From Pseudomonadaceae bacterium (GTDB lineage: Bacteria; Pseudomonadota; Alphaproteobacteria; UBA2136; UBA6156), in contig JACKLD010000012.1 in the NCBI GenBank assembly GCA_024236095.1, positions 248,001 to 312,000 of the forward strand: a stretch of 64,000 nt of DNA. The letters are read 5' to 3'. Positions within the stretch are counted from its first letter, which is position 1; each line of letters starts with the position of its first letter. Shown piece by piece: positions 37,890 to 46,975 of this stretch. The translations under genes and the position numbers were made by a program. The notes under the pieces are model-generated. The model was not told where the DNA came from. It worked only from the letters and a program-made list of their open reading frames with translations, and ran no database searches.

Positions 37890-38840
37890 ATGCCCCTCGA
37901 CAAAACCGCCAAAATCTACGTCGCCGGCCACGGCGGCCTCATCGGCAGCGCCCTGCTGCGCGAGCTTGCATCCCGTGGTCATACCAATATCATCACCCGC
38001 ACCCGCAAGGAACTGGACCTCACCGACTACGAAGCGGTCAAAGCCTTTTTTGAAGCAGAAAAACCCGCCTACGTCATTTTGGCCGCCGCCAAGGTGGGTG
38101 GCATCGTCGCCAACAAAACCCACCCCGGCGATTTCATTCTGGACAACTTGAAAATCCAGACAAACGTCATTGAAAACGCATGGAAAAACGGCTGCCAAAA
38201 GTTCCTTTTCCTCGGTAGCTCCTGCATCTATCCCAAAGAGGCCCAACAACCCATTACCGAAGACGCCCTGCTCACCGGCCCCTTGGAACCCACCAACGAC
38301 GCCTACGCGGTGGCCAAAATCTCCGGCATCATGCTGGGCCAGTGCCTGCGCCGCCAATACGGATGGGATTTCATCTCCGGCCAGCCCACCAACCTATATG
38401 GGCTGGAAGACAACTTCCACCCCGAGCACGCCCACGTCATCCCCGGCATGATGACCCGCATGGACGAGGCCAAACGCAACGGCGACGCCGAATTCAAGGT
38501 CTGGGGCACCGGCAAGCCGATGCGCGAGTTCCTCTACGCCGATGACTGCGCCCGCGCCCTCGTCACCATGCTGGAAAGCTACTCCGACCTGCCCATCCTC
38601 AACGTCGGCACAGGCCAAGACATCACCATCCGCGAACTGGCCGAAACCATGAAGGAGGTAGTCGGCTTCGAGGGCGAACTGGTCTTCGATACCACCCGCC
38701 CCGACGGCATGTTCCGCAAGGTGCTGGACATCTCGCGCCTCAAGGCCCTCGGTTTCACCCCACAAGTCCAACTCCGCGACGGCCTCACCCGCATGTACAC
38801 CCACTACACCCAAAACCGTGATACCGTCCGCCGTGTCTAA
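37890..38840 (+). CDS. fcl: GDP-L-fucose synthase
   Basis: 316 residues from ATG 37890 (GAAGGAG upstream). An epimerase/reductase that turns GDP-4-keto-6-deoxymannose into GDP-L-fucose. Motifs: KIYVAGHGGLIGSALLREL, LAAAKVGGIVANKTHPGDF, LGSSCIYPKEAQQPITEDALLTGPLEPTNDAYAVAK with the catalytic Ser, Tyr and Lys. It completes the two-step pathway with gmd. It sits 91 bp downstream; the gap contains a repeat-like stretch with an imperfect dyad (37810-37860). Confidence 0.96.
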   Translation: MPLDKTAKIYVAGHGGLIGSALLRELASRGHTNIITRTRKELDLTDYEAVKAFFEAEKPAYVILAAAKVGGIVANKTHPGDFILDNLKIQTNVIENAWKNGCQKFLFLGSSCIYPKEAQQPITEDALLTGPLEPTNDAYAVAKISGIMLGQCLRRQYGWDFISGQPTNLYGLEDNFHPEHAHVIPGMMTRMDEAKRNGDAEFKVWGTGKPMREFLYADDCARALVTMLESYSDLPILNVGTGQDITIRELAETMKEVVGFEGELVFDTTRPDGMFRKVLDISRLKALGFTPQVQLRDGLTRMYTHYTQNRDTVRRV

Positions 38841-38844
38841 TTCC

Positions 38845-39816
38845 ATGAAGAAAATTTTCAAAAATTTGGCCCAATCGCTCGCCCTCAAGGCTGGCGCGAT
38901 GCTGGTCCCCCAGCCCCAACATGCCCTATGGCAGTACCAACGCCTTGCCCTATTGGCCGAGGCGGCAGAATTGTACCGCGAAACGCTGCCCCATACGGGC
39001 GCCACAGGGTATGTGTTCAGCTTCAACCGCCCCGTGCAGTTGCATGCCTGTTTGGCCAGTTATTTTCATCACGCTGCCAACCCCGTGCCGTTGGTGGTGC
39101 AGTATGAGGCTACGTATCCCGAGGCCGCGAAGGTGTACGGAGAGGTGGAAGCCCTGATGAAGGACAAGCCCGTGACCTTTGTGAAGGAAACCACCTGCCG
39201 CGATACGTTTTTGGCCACGTTTGCCAAGGTTGCCACGCGCAAGGTGTTCTTTTTGATGGACGACATCGTGTTTTTGAACCCCGTGGACATGGCGCAGTTT
39301 ACGGGCATTGACCCCTTGGCCTTTGTACCCACGCTGCGGATGCACCCGGGGCTTTCCCGCTGCTACACCATGAACGCTCCCCAACCCCCGCCCGCCACGC
39401 TGGCGCCCAGCAAGACTCACGTGCCCATGCTGCAATGGACATGGGGCGATGCGGGCAACGAATGGGACGACCCCATGAGTTTGGACGGCAATCTGTTTGA
39501 TACTGCCGAAGTGATGATGATAGCCCGCGCAAGCATTTGGAAGGCCCCCAACAGTTTGGAAAGCGCCATGAAGGGCTTTGCCGCCGCCATGCGTCCGCGC
39601 CCCGGCTTGTGCTATGCCAAACCCGTGTTGGTGAACAACCCCTGCAACCGCGTGCAGACCGAAGTGGACAACCGCGCGGGCGAAGAATCGGCGTTTTCGC
39701 CGGAGCAGTTTTTGGCCGCGTGGGCCAAGGGGCAGCGCATTCATTTTGAAGCCTTGGCAGGTACGTCAACCACCGGGCCGCATCAGGAGTTTCCCTTTGG
39801 TTTCATCGCCCGCTAG
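38845..39816 (+). CDS. glycosyltransferase-like protein
   Basis: 323 residues from ATG 38845, four bases after the fcl stop, with no Shine-Dalgarno, so reinitiation is likely. It looks like a GT-A transferase: TGYVFSFNRPVQLHACLASYF near residue 60 reads like a GT-A nucleotide-binding start, and KVFFLMDDIVFLNPVD carries a DD(x)V in DxD position. The C-terminal FEALAGTSTTGPHQEFPF is not recognised. Codon use has more T and G in third positions than gmd/fcl, hinting at separate acquisition. Family not identified. Confidence 0.6.
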   Translation: MKKIFKNLAQSLALKAGAMLVPQPQHALWQYQRLALLAEAAELYRETLPHTGATGYVFSFNRPVQLHACLASYFHHAANPVPLVVQYEATYPEAAKVYGEVEALMKDKPVTFVKETTCRDTFLATFAKVATRKVFFLMDDIVFLNPVDMAQFTGIDPLAFVPTLRMHPGLSRCYTMNAPQPPPATLAPSKTHVPMLQWTWGDAGNEWDDPMSLDGNLFDTAEVMMIARASIWKAPNSLESAMKGFAAAMRPRPGLCYAKPVLVNNPCNRVQTEVDNRAGEESAFSPEQFLAAWAKGQRIHFEALAGTSTTGPHQEFPFGFIAR

Positions 39817-41236
39817 CCTGCATTCTCCCAAACCTACGGCGCTGGTTATCGGGGCAGGCCTTGGCGGCTGCGTGCTGGCCCACCGCCTATGCCGCACCCA
39901 TGATGTGACCTTGGTGGAAGGCGGGCAAGCTCTGAATCTGCAAGAGACGGTAACCGACACCGCCCACCCCGCCCTCACAAAACCCCACGTGGCCAGCGGC
40001 TGGGGCGGCACCACGCAGTTTTGGCATAATGGGCTGATTGAGATTCCACCCGCCGTGTTTGCTCAAAGTTGGCCTATTTCTGACACGGACCTTGCCCCAT
40101 ATTACGCCCAAGCCTACCCCCTGCTGGGAGGCGTAGAAGCCGAGGCCCTGACCCACGGCCACGCCACGTTGGTGGGCCGTTATACTGCCATGGGGCTGCC
40201 TGTTGCCTTGCTGGGGCAGCGGTTGTTTTACCCCCGTGCCCGGCGCAACCTGTGGCACACGCTGGGCCTTGCGGGAAAGGTGACGCAGGTGGAGGGGGTT
40301 GCCACCGCGCTCATACCCAACACGGAAGGCACGGCGATTCAGGGAGTAACCGTGCACACGGCCCATGGCGTGCAAACCCTTTCTGCCGATGTGGTGGTAC
40401 TGGCTACAGGTGGCCTTGGCACCCCCGCCCTGTTGCAGCCATTGCAAAAGGCACTGCCCTTGCCCGCGCTGGCCCATGCAGGGGTGCATTACGAAGACCA
40501 TCCGTTTGCCTTTGTGGGAGAAGTCTCCCTCAACGTCCCCCTTTATAAACTTTGGAACTTTTGGTGCCCGCATACGAAAGGCAACCTGCGATTGGTGCAG
40601 CAGGTAGAGCACAAGGGGTTGCATATATCGTTCCAGTTGCGGCCAGCAGCCATCCACTGGGCGCAGGTGAAGCGCACCAAAATTGACAGCGCGCTGAACG
40701 GCCTGCGCAACCAGCCATTCAACCCCAAGCATTACCTGAAACTTCTTACCCAGTGGGATGACGTGTTGGACATCCTGTCATTCAAGCTGAATTTGCGTTT
40801 GCCCACCAGCCGTTACTCCATCCTCATGGTGGCCGAGCAGCCGCCCAGCCCCACCTGTGCCATTGCGGGCCCGCCCACCGCGCTTTGCCGCACGTGGCAG
40901 TTTTCCAAGCCTTATTTGGCCACGCTGCAAGAGGCCATCCAGATATTCCTGAAGCATCTTGGCCCCATAGCCCACAGCCCCAACATCTTTTTGGAATGGC
41001 CTGCGAGGTTGCAATCGTCTTCGCATCATTCCGGCACGGCCCGCATGGCGGCCTCGCCTTCTCATGGCGTATGCGATGCCGATGCTTGCGTGTTTGGTCT
41101 TTCCAACCTGTATGTGGCCGATGGCAGCCTGATCCCCGCCAGCGGCTATACCAACACCGGGCTAACCATTGCCGCCCTTGCCTTGCGTTTGGCCGACCAT
41201 TTGCAAGGCACCCCGCCTCGCCAAAGCCATACATAA
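39797..41236 (+). CDS. GMC-type FAD oxidoreductase in a glycan cluster
   Basis: 479 residues if it starts at TTG 39797, which has AGGAG seven bases upstream; this overlaps the previous gene by 20 bp. FAD-binding TALVIGAGLGGCVLAHRL, the middle VASGWGGTTQFWHNG (seen in glucose/cholesterol-type GMC), and the C-terminal active-site blocks SSHHSGTARM and LYVADGSLIPASGYTNTGLTIAALALRLAD are intact. No signal peptide. Likely oxidises an alcohol, perhaps a sugar hydroxyl, but the substrate is unknown. Such enzymes occur in some O-antigen clusters. Confidence 0.75.
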   Translation: MVSSPASLHSPKPTALVIGAGLGGCVLAHRLCRTHDVTLVEGGQALNLQETVTDTAHPALTKPHVASGWGGTTQFWHNGLIEIPPAVFAQSWPISDTDLAPYYAQAYPLLGGVEAEALTHGHATLVGRYTAMGLPVALLGQRLFYPRARRNLWHTLGLAGKVTQVEGVATALIPNTEGTAIQGVTVHTAHGVQTLSADVVVLATGGLGTPALLQPLQKALPLPALAHAGVHYEDHPFAFVGEVSLNVPLYKLWNFWCPHTKGNLRLVQQVEHKGLHISFQLRPAAIHWAQVKRTKIDSALNGLRNQPFNPKHYLKLLTQWDDVLDILSFKLNLRLPTSRYSILMVAEQPPSPTCAIAGPPTALCRTWQFSKPYLATLQEAIQIFLKHLGPIAHSPNIFLEWPARLQSSSHHSGTARMAASPSHGVCDADACVFGLSNLYVADGSLIPASGYTNTGLTIAALALRLADHLQGTPPRQSHT

Positions 41237-41252
41237 GCGTTAGGGTGCCGCC

Positions 41253-42047
41253 ATGATGATGTCATTCCTTCGCCGCGCCCATGCCTTTTGCAGTATGCAC
41301 GGCATCAATCCGCTCACCATGGCGCGCAGCCTGCGATACCTGCCCACGTTTGTCAGCGATATCGCCCGCTACCGCCGCTCCCCTGCCGAAGCAGGCTTCC
41401 CGCTGCGCCTCGGCAACCTCTTTCCCGTATTGGTCGATCTGCACGACAGCGCCGGATCTGCCGCCAGCCAAAGCTTCATTCAAGACTTATGGATGGCCCG
41501 ACGCCTCATCCCTCACCTTGCCACCACCAAGGGGCACAACCATCTGGATATCGGCTCGCGCATCGATGGCTTTGTCGGTAGCCTGCTTGCTTCCGGTATT
41601 CAGGTCACGCAGGTGGATATCCGCCCGCTGCCCAACCCTCCGCAAGGCCTCACCTTCCTGCAAGATGACGCCACCCGCCTCGCCTCCCTCAAGGATGGCA
41701 GCGTGCCCAGCCTTTCCAGCCTTCACGCCGCCGAACATTTTGGCCTTGGCCGCTACGGCGACCCCATCGATCCATCCGCCTGCTTCACCTTCATGCACAA
41801 TCTCGCCCGCGTGCTCAAAAAGGGTGGACGCTTGTATTTCTGCACCCCCATAGGGCACGAACGGCTGGAGTTCAACGCCCACCGCATCTTTAACCCTGCC
41901 CGCCTGCTGTCCCTATTTGCCGGGGCAGGCCTCAAGGTGGTGGAAACCGCCGTCATCACCTCGCAAGGCCAACTGCTGGAAGGTGCCAACCCCGCCGACC
42001 ATGCGCATGAAGACTTTGCCAACGGCTTGTTCATTTTCACCAAATAG
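41253..42047 (+). CDS. DUF268 protein, methyltransferase-like
   Basis: 264 residues. The order HLDIGSRIDGFVGSLLASG, VTQVDIRPLP, then SLHAAEHFGLGRYGDPIDP and VLKKGGRLYFCTPIG matches DUF268 proteins, which have a SAM-methyltransferase-like fold and are found in polysaccharide loci. LDIG(S)R corresponds to the SAM-binding loop. Probably modifies a sugar or acts as a glycan-associated methyltransferase; activity not demonstrated for the family. Confidence 0.7.
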   Translation: MMMSFLRRAHAFCSMHGINPLTMARSLRYLPTFVSDIARYRRSPAEAGFPLRLGNLFPVLVDLHDSAGSAASQSFIQDLWMARRLIPHLATTKGHNHLDIGSRIDGFVGSLLASGIQVTQVDIRPLPNPPQGLTFLQDDATRLASLKDGSVPSLSSLHAAEHFGLGRYGDPIDPSACFTFMHNLARVLKKGGRLYFCTPIGHERLEFNAHRIFNPARLLSLFAGAGLKVVETAVITSQGQLLEGANPADHAHEDFANGLFIFTK

Positions 42048-42061
42048 AAAACTCCCGCGCC

Positions 42062-43084
42062 ATGCCCGCCGTCAGCCTTGTCGTCAATCCCTACCTGCAC
42101 AATAACCGCGCCATCACCGACGGCCCGCACAACCGCGATGATGGCCTGCGCCCATTCATCCTATTGGCCGAGATACTCGCCAAACACGGCATCACCCTCG
42201 CCACCGATGATCTTCTTCCCCCCAACGCAGCCGATGCACGCATCTGTATCGACGTCCAACACGGCTACCTCCCGCCGGAAGGGCTGACGGCCACCAGTCT
42301 GCTAGTCGTGTACGAGCCCCCCCTGCACGCACCAGAAACCTTCACCACCCAAACCCGCAAACGTTTCCACGGGGTTTACACGTGGGAGGATGATAAGGTC
42401 GATGGTGCCCACACCCACCTGTTGAAGTACGGTATGCCGTGGCCCACCAAGACCTTCAATATCGAGGCCGCCCTTGAAGCCAAAACCACACTTGCCTGCA
42501 CCATTTCCGGCTACAAGAAGGTCAACGCTCCGGGCGAGCTCTACTCCGCCCGCGAGGATGTCATCCGCTGGTATGAAACTTACGCCCCCGCCGATTTCAA
42601 TCTCTACGGCATCGGCTGGGACAAACACACCTTCACCGGTCTCATGCGCCCGCTCAACCGCCTCCCCGCTGCCCGCAAGCTCATGGCCCCGCGCTGGCCG
42701 TTGTGGCGTGGCCCAGTCGACAACAAGGGCAAAGTACTCGCCGCCCATAAATTCGCATTCGCTTACGAGAATCTGGAAGGGCTCACCGGCTACATCACCG
42801 AGAAACCGTTCGACGTACTGTTCGCAGGTACCGTGCCGGTTTACCGTGGCGCCCCCAACGTACTGGATTATATTCCCGGCAGCTGCATCCTTCTGGCAGA
42901 CGATTTCAAAAACCTCGGAGAACTACACCGCCACCTCAAAGGCATGAGCGACACCGAATACCGCACCTATCTGGAAAACATCGCCACCTTCATCACCGGC
43001 AACAAAAAGGGGCCTTTCAGCGCCTGGCGCTGGGCCACCACTCTTTGCGACGCCGTGCTGGAAATCACCGGAGAAACCAAGTAG
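42062..43084 (+). CDS. GT10-family fucosyltransferase
   Basis: 340 residues. The C-terminal half carries the alpha-1,3/4-fucosyltransferase (GT10) signature: KFAFAYENLEGLTGYITEKPFDVLFAGTVPVYRGAPNV, then DYIPGSCILLADDF, equivalent to the F.EN...DY.TEK...A...G.VPVV.G...Y family motif. With gmd and fcl just upstream making GDP-L-fucose, it most probably adds fucose to the surface glycan. Starts 14 bp after the DUF268 gene; no membrane segment. Confidence 0.85.
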   Translation: MPAVSLVVNPYLHNNRAITDGPHNRDDGLRPFILLAEILAKHGITLATDDLLPPNAADARICIDVQHGYLPPEGLTATSLLVVYEPPLHAPETFTTQTRKRFHGVYTWEDDKVDGAHTHLLKYGMPWPTKTFNIEAALEAKTTLACTISGYKKVNAPGELYSAREDVIRWYETYAPADFNLYGIGWDKHTFTGLMRPLNRLPAARKLMAPRWPLWRGPVDNKGKVLAAHKFAFAYENLEGLTGYITEKPFDVLFAGTVPVYRGAPNVLDYIPGSCILLADDFKNLGELHRHLKGMSDTEYRTYLENIATFITGNKKGPFSAWRWATTLCDAVLEITGETK

Positions 43085-43094
43085 ACTCCCCACC

Positions 43095-43829
43095 ATGCTG
43101 ACAAATCTTCTCCGTTCTCTCATCCCCACCCTCGGCACCATTACCGACAGCCGCCGCGAGGCTTGGGTCAAAGCAAATCTCGCAGCCCTCCCCCAAGGTG
43201 CCCGCCTGTTGGATGCTGGTGCGGGCGAATGCCGATTCAAGCCCGATTGCGCCCATCTTACCTATGTGGGACAAGACTTCGGTCAATATGAAGGCGGTGG
43301 CGAACACGGTGAGAACCCAGAAAATTGGGATACCGGCAAACTCGACCTCGTATGCGATATCACCAACATCCCTGAAAAAGATCGCAGTTTCGACGCCATT
43401 CTCTGCACCGAAGTGATCGAGCACGTCCCCGACCCGCTGGCCGCCCTGCGTGAACTTTCCCGCCTCGCAAAACCGGGTGCCACGCTGCTGCTCACCGCAC
43501 CATTTGTCTCTGCCACCCACTTTGCACCTTACCATTTCTGCACGGGGTTCTCATGGTACTTCTACCAGCACCACCTCCCCAAAATGGGCTGGAAGATTGA
43601 AGAAACAACCATTGCCGGCGACTTCTACGAATCGCTGGCGCAAGAAGTCCGCCGTATTCCGTCCTTTGCTCGTGCAAACAATCAGAGCCTACCGATTACC
43701 TCCAAAGCCGCAATCTGGCTGATGCTTGTCGTATTACAAAAGCTCCACCGCACCCGTAACCCCGACAACCACTTCCTTCCCCACAATGTCTTTGTTCGTG
43801 CCATAAAGCAAAAGACAAAAGCTGTTTGA
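43095..43829 (+). CDS. class I SAM-dependent methyltransferase
   Basis: 244 residues: ARLLDAGAGECRF (SAM loop I), LVCDITNIPEKDRSFDAILCTEVIEHVPDPLAALREL (motifs II/III) and LLLTAPFVSATHFAPYHFCTGFSWYFYQHHL, as in methyltransferases of polysaccharide clusters. The target is unknown, likely the same glycan. Its stop codon lies inside an inverted-repeat element. Confidence 0.8.
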   Translation: MLTNLLRSLIPTLGTITDSRREAWVKANLAALPQGARLLDAGAGECRFKPDCAHLTYVGQDFGQYEGGGEHGENPENWDTGKLDLVCDITNIPEKDRSFDAILCTEVIEHVPDPLAALRELSRLAKPGATLLLTAPFVSATHFAPYHFCTGFSWYFYQHHLPKMGWKIEETTIAGDFYESLAQEVRRIPSFARANNQSLPITSKAAIWLMLVVLQKLHRTRNPDNHFLPHNVFVRAIKQKTKAV

Positions 43830-43964
43830 AAAATTCGCTTTACAGAGGCGAAAATGGTTTCTGGCGAGGGCCGTACCGCAAGTGTACATGGTTAGTACAT
43901 GCGGAGCGGAAGCGCAGACAGAAATTATTTGCAGACCTGTAAAGTAGAATTTTCAAACGGCTTT
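43818..43964. repeat. inverted-repeat element (MITE-like) between convergent genes
   Basis: About 147 bp. Arms AGCTGTTTGAAAAATTCGC... (43820-43845) and ...GAATTTTCAAACGGCT (43937-43962) are near-perfect complements over 26 bp. Inner segments also pair (GCGAAAATGGTTTCTG near 43849 with CAGAAATTATTTGC near 43919; CCGTACCGCA with TGCGGAGCGG), leaving a short loop around TACATGGTTAGTACAT. The whole could fold into one long hairpin. It ends exactly at the 3' ends of both genes, so it also could act as a bidirectional terminator. Confidence 0.7.
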
Positions 43965-45195
43965 AAGCCCGCTTAGCTCCCCCCCACACCGCCACTGCCA
44001 TTGCCACGGCGAATGCTGTGGCGTAGGCCAGCACTGTCGCATTGGCCGCCGCCATGACCCCGTGAGAAATAAACATCCAGCCAAATCCTACCTTCACCAA
44101 TAACCCGGAAAATGGCGCCAACATCTGATACCGCGCCCGTCCATAGCCCGCCACCGCATTTTGCGCCAGTTGGTACCCTGCCATCAACCAAGCAGCTATC
44201 AACAACCGCTCAAACACTGGCACCGTATCGACAAAGTTTGCGCCAAACAAAAACGGAATCAACCACGGCGCCACCCACGCTACAAGCGCACAAACTATGG
44301 CGAACACACTCAACGTCAACACCATAATTATAAGCAAGAAACGCCACCGCTCCCGTGTATCGGTTTCAGCCGCAACCCGGTTCATCAACACCATTGCAAT
44401 CACACCGGGCAAAACTACCATCGCATCAATCAGACTCAAGGCAACGGTATAATAACCGGTCTCAGCCAACGGACGCCATATGCCCAACATAATTACGTCC
44501 ACCCGCTGAAGCAGAATCCAGCTCACGTTAGCGGCGAAAGCTCCCAACATCAACGCCCGATGTTGCCGCAACAACCGCCAGTCCACGCACCACGGCCAGC
44601 CAGCTTCTCGTGCAACACGTCGCCCTACAAACCAACAGGCCGCTGCCAAGGCAATTCCTTGCACCGCCAGCAAGTGCCATACGTCCAGCGACCACACCAT
44701 GGCCACCAAAGCCACCCCCGCAGCCATCGTCAATTTTTGGGTGAGCTCCATCCCCGCTACATCTTTGAATCGCCCCAATCCGGCTGCAACTGTCCCCAAA
44801 AGGCCTTGGCTCATATTCAGCGGCAACAACGATGCCGCCAAGACTAACGCCCACACATGGCTTTGCCCAACCGACTGGCTTAGACCAAATGCCAACATCG
44901 CCAGCGCAACCACCCCACCCCACAGAATTGCCTGTGCGATGCTGGTTCCTGCCAAAGTCCTTGCCAATTGAGGCTGTTGAGCAGCCAACCGCCGATTCAA
45001 AATATCCGTGCCTACCTGCCCCAAAGGAATGGCCACCATAAACAGCGACATAATCCACCCATAAGCCCCCCGCCCATCGGGCCCAAGCAAACGCGCCACC
45101 ACCAGGCTGACGCCGAACCCCACCAACAGGCCAACCAGCTGCGCCACATACAGTTGGGCGGAATCTTTCATCAGGGAGAACAGCTTGTCGCGCAT
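43963..45195 (-). CDS. Wzx-type polysaccharide flippase (MOP superfamily)
   Basis: 410 residues from ATG 45195 (AGAAGGGG upstream). About twelve to fourteen membrane helices in the oligosaccharide flippase layout: LYVAQLVGLLVGFGVSLVVARLLGPDGRGAYGW at the start is characteristic (AR.LGP...G.Y). It would flip lipid-linked glycan units across the inner membrane. Oriented against the fucose genes, sharing only the inverted-repeat element with them. No wzy or wzz is in the window. Confidence 0.85.
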   Translation of the reverse strand: MRDKLFSLMKDSAQLYVAQLVGLLVGFGVSLVVARLLGPDGRGAYGWIMSLFMVAIPLGQVGTDILNRRLAAQQPQLARTLAGTSIAQAILWGGVVALAMLAFGLSQSVGQSHVWALVLAASLLPLNMSQGLLGTVAAGLGRFKDVAGMELTQKLTMAAGVALVAMVWSLDVWHLLAVQGIALAAACWFVGRRVAREAGWPWCVDWRLLRQHRALMLGAFAANVSWILLQRVDVIMLGIWRPLAETGYYTVALSLIDAMVVLPGVIAMVLMNRVAAETDTRERWRFLLIIMVLTLSVFAIVCALVAWVAPWLIPFLFGANFVDTVPVFERLLIAAWLMAGYQLAQNAVAGYGRARYQMLAPFSGLLVKVGFGWMFISHGVMAAANATVLAYATAFAVAMAVAVWGGAKRA

Positions 45196-45212
45196 GCCCC
45201 TTCTCATACAGC

Positions 45213-45236
45213 AAAAACGCCTCCCGTGGGAGGCGC
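45213..45236 (-). terminator. terminator after the glycine-zipper lipoprotein gene
   Basis: CGCCTCCC-AC-GGGAGGCG stem followed by TTTTTG on the minus strand, located between the lipoprotein stop and the flippase start. Confidence 0.75.
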
Positions 45237-45308
45237 CCTGCCAGCAAATCACCCAGCCTTAAAGCCGTTCCTCCAATACGCCCGATGACGACGGGTTCGG
45301 AAACATCC

Positions 45309-45551
45309 CTACCGCCAAATCGGTTTGCCGAGGTCGACATCATTGCTGTCGGTCACCGCTCCGGCAGCGGTCCCAACCGCACCACCGACAATCGCGCCGG
45401 TCCACGGGTTGCCACCGGTCACCACGCTGGCCGCCGTACCGGTGGCAGCCCCAATGCCGGCCCCGCTCAACATGCGGTCGCCACGGGTTTCACCGCAGGC
45501 CACCGTCAGCAAGGCCACCGCCAAAACAATCACCCCATACACAAGTCTCAT
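45309..45551 (-). CDS. glycine-zipper lipoprotein
   Basis: 80 residues from ATG 45551 (AAGGAGG upstream). Signal with lipobox TVAC (Cys19), then a Gly-rich hydrophobic zipper (GAGIGAATGTAASVVTGGNPWTGAIVGGAVGTAAGAVT). Resembles small outer-membrane lipoproteins with glycine zippers (Rick_17kDa-like). Structural envelope role likely. Confidence 0.7.
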   Translation of the reverse strand: MRLVYGVIVLAVALLTVACGETRGDRMLSGAGIGAATGTAASVVTGGNPWTGAIVGGAVGTAAGAVTDSNDVDLGKPIWR

Positions 45552-45670
45552 CACACTTCCTCCTTTGTTTCCCGTTAACCTCCCCAAACTCTACCCGCTT
45601 CCGCACAGCAATTCCGTAAGAGACTCTCCCAATCACATCAAAACCTCATAAAACCTGCACTGTCATGTGG

Positions 45671-46060
45671 TCAGATATCTGCAGCAATCTCGCGTTCCAA
45701 CTCATATTCACGGTACGCCCGCGTGGCATCACCGTACTCCCGCGACAGCACTTCCATGGCATAGCGCACGTTGTGCCCCAATACGCCCGCGTAGTTTTCC
45801 AGCATCCCTTCCGCCGCTTCAGAGCGTCTTGCCTTGCCGGCAAAATGCCGGGCCATGTCGGCATGATAACGCATGGCCTGCTCGCTGGCCAAAATCCGCT
45901 CCTTGGCCAACACCAACTCACGGGCTGCGACATTGATACGCGCCTGCTTCTCATACGGCGTACTCGCCCCCGCCACCGTATTGCTCATCACGCCCAGACA
46001 CACCAACACCACCAGCCCGGTAAAGGTGCTGAAAACCGCCAAATGCCTCCCGAAATCCAT
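45671..46060 (-). CDS. hypothetical protein with signal/anchor and coiled coil
   Basis: 129 residues from ATG 46060 (AAGGAGGA upstream). One hydrophobic segment (LAVFSTFTGLVVLVCLGVMS), then a long charged helix from about residue 35 to the end (ARINVAARELVLAKERILAS, EYGDATRAYREYELEREIAA). Probably anchored with a periplasmic coiled coil. Not recognised. Upstream extension of the frame crosses the kdpE terminator and is not coding. Confidence 0.6.
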   Translation of the reverse strand: MDFGRHLAVFSTFTGLVVLVCLGVMSNTVAGASTPYEKQARINVAARELVLAKERILASEQAMRYHADMARHFAGKARRSEAAEGMLENYAGVLGHNVRYAMEVLSREYGDATRAYREYELEREIAADI

Positions 46061-46175
46061 CTTTTGTCCTCCTTTTCTCGCCTCCACCACCAATCCGTTT
46101 TCAGGCTGACATGCTTCTGCGTCCCTCCCAATGCGGCGCACAATCAAAAAACTCCGTTTGAACATCAAGGCGATA

Positions 46176-46200
46176 TAAAAAAGGGGCATCACATGCCCCT
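46176..46200 (-). terminator. terminator of the kdpD-kdpE operon
   Basis: GGGGCAT-GTG-ATGCCCC followed by TTTTTT on the minus strand, 20 bp after the kdpE stop. Confidence 0.85.
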
Positions 46201-46220
46201 GTACGTTTTCAACGCGACAA

Positions 46221-46949
46221 CTACGCGGCGCCATCCCCCTCGCCATCCACCACCGTGGTGTCGAAAATATACCCCACCCCCTGCAATGTGCGCAGATACT
46301 CGGGCTCCACACCATCCACCGCCAGCTTTTTACGCAGTTGGCCCATATACACGCGAAGATACTGCTGGTTGTCGGTATGCGCGGGGCCCCACACTTGGGT
46401 AAGCAGGTGCCGGTGGGTCAACGCCTTGTTGGCGTTTCCCGCCAGTTCTTGCAGCAACCGGAATTCCTTGGGCGACAAATCCACCGCCTCGCCATTCAAC
46501 TTCACCTCGTGACGGATCAGGTCGATCTCAAGCCCCGGAATCGCCACAATGGTATCGCCGCCGGTCTGCTCCTGCACCGCGCGACGCATCAGCGTGCGCA
46601 ACCGCGCCAGCAGCTCCTCCATGCCGAACGGCTTGGTCAGGTAGTCGTCGGCCCCATGATCCAGCGCCTCCACGATGTCCCCTTGGTCGTTGCGGACAGA
46701 AAGCACCAAAATCGGCTGTTTGTGTCCCGCTTCGCGCAACTGAACAATCACTTCCTGCCCATCCAGTTCCGGCAACCCCAAATCCAGCAGAATCAGGTCG
46801 GGCTTCAGCGCATTGGCCAGCCGCACCGCCGACTTTCCGGTTTCCGCCTCATCCACCTTGTAGCCGGCATGGGTCAATCCGATGCGCAGAAACTTGCGGA
46901 TCTGCGGCTCATCATCCACCACCAGCACCCGGGCTTTGATATCATTCAT
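46221..46949 (-). CDS. kdpE: KdpE-like response regulator
   Basis: 242 residues from ATG 46949 (AAGGAGG upstream). OmpR-type: receiver with VLVVDDEPQIRKFLRIGL, Asp in LLDLGLPELDG and YLTKPFG, then a winged helix ending LRVYMGQLRKKLAVDGVEPEYLRTLQGVGYIF, which is very close to KdpE. Partner of the kinase encoded 26 bp upstream. No kdpFABC promoter or genes nearby, so its targets are unknown. Confidence 0.88.
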   Translation of the reverse strand: MNDIKARVLVVDDEPQIRKFLRIGLTHAGYKVDEAETGKSAVRLANALKPDLILLDLGLPELDGQEVIVQLREAGHKQPILVLSVRNDQGDIVEALDHGADDYLTKPFGMEELLARLRTLMRRAVQEQTGGDTIVAIPGLEIDLIRHEVKLNGEAVDLSPKEFRLLQELAGNANKALTHRHLLTQVWGPAHTDNQQYLRVYMGQLRKKLAVDGVEPEYLRTLQGVGYIFDTTVVDGEGDGAA

Positions 46950-46975
46950 GGCGTTCCTCCTTGCATCATCCTCGT

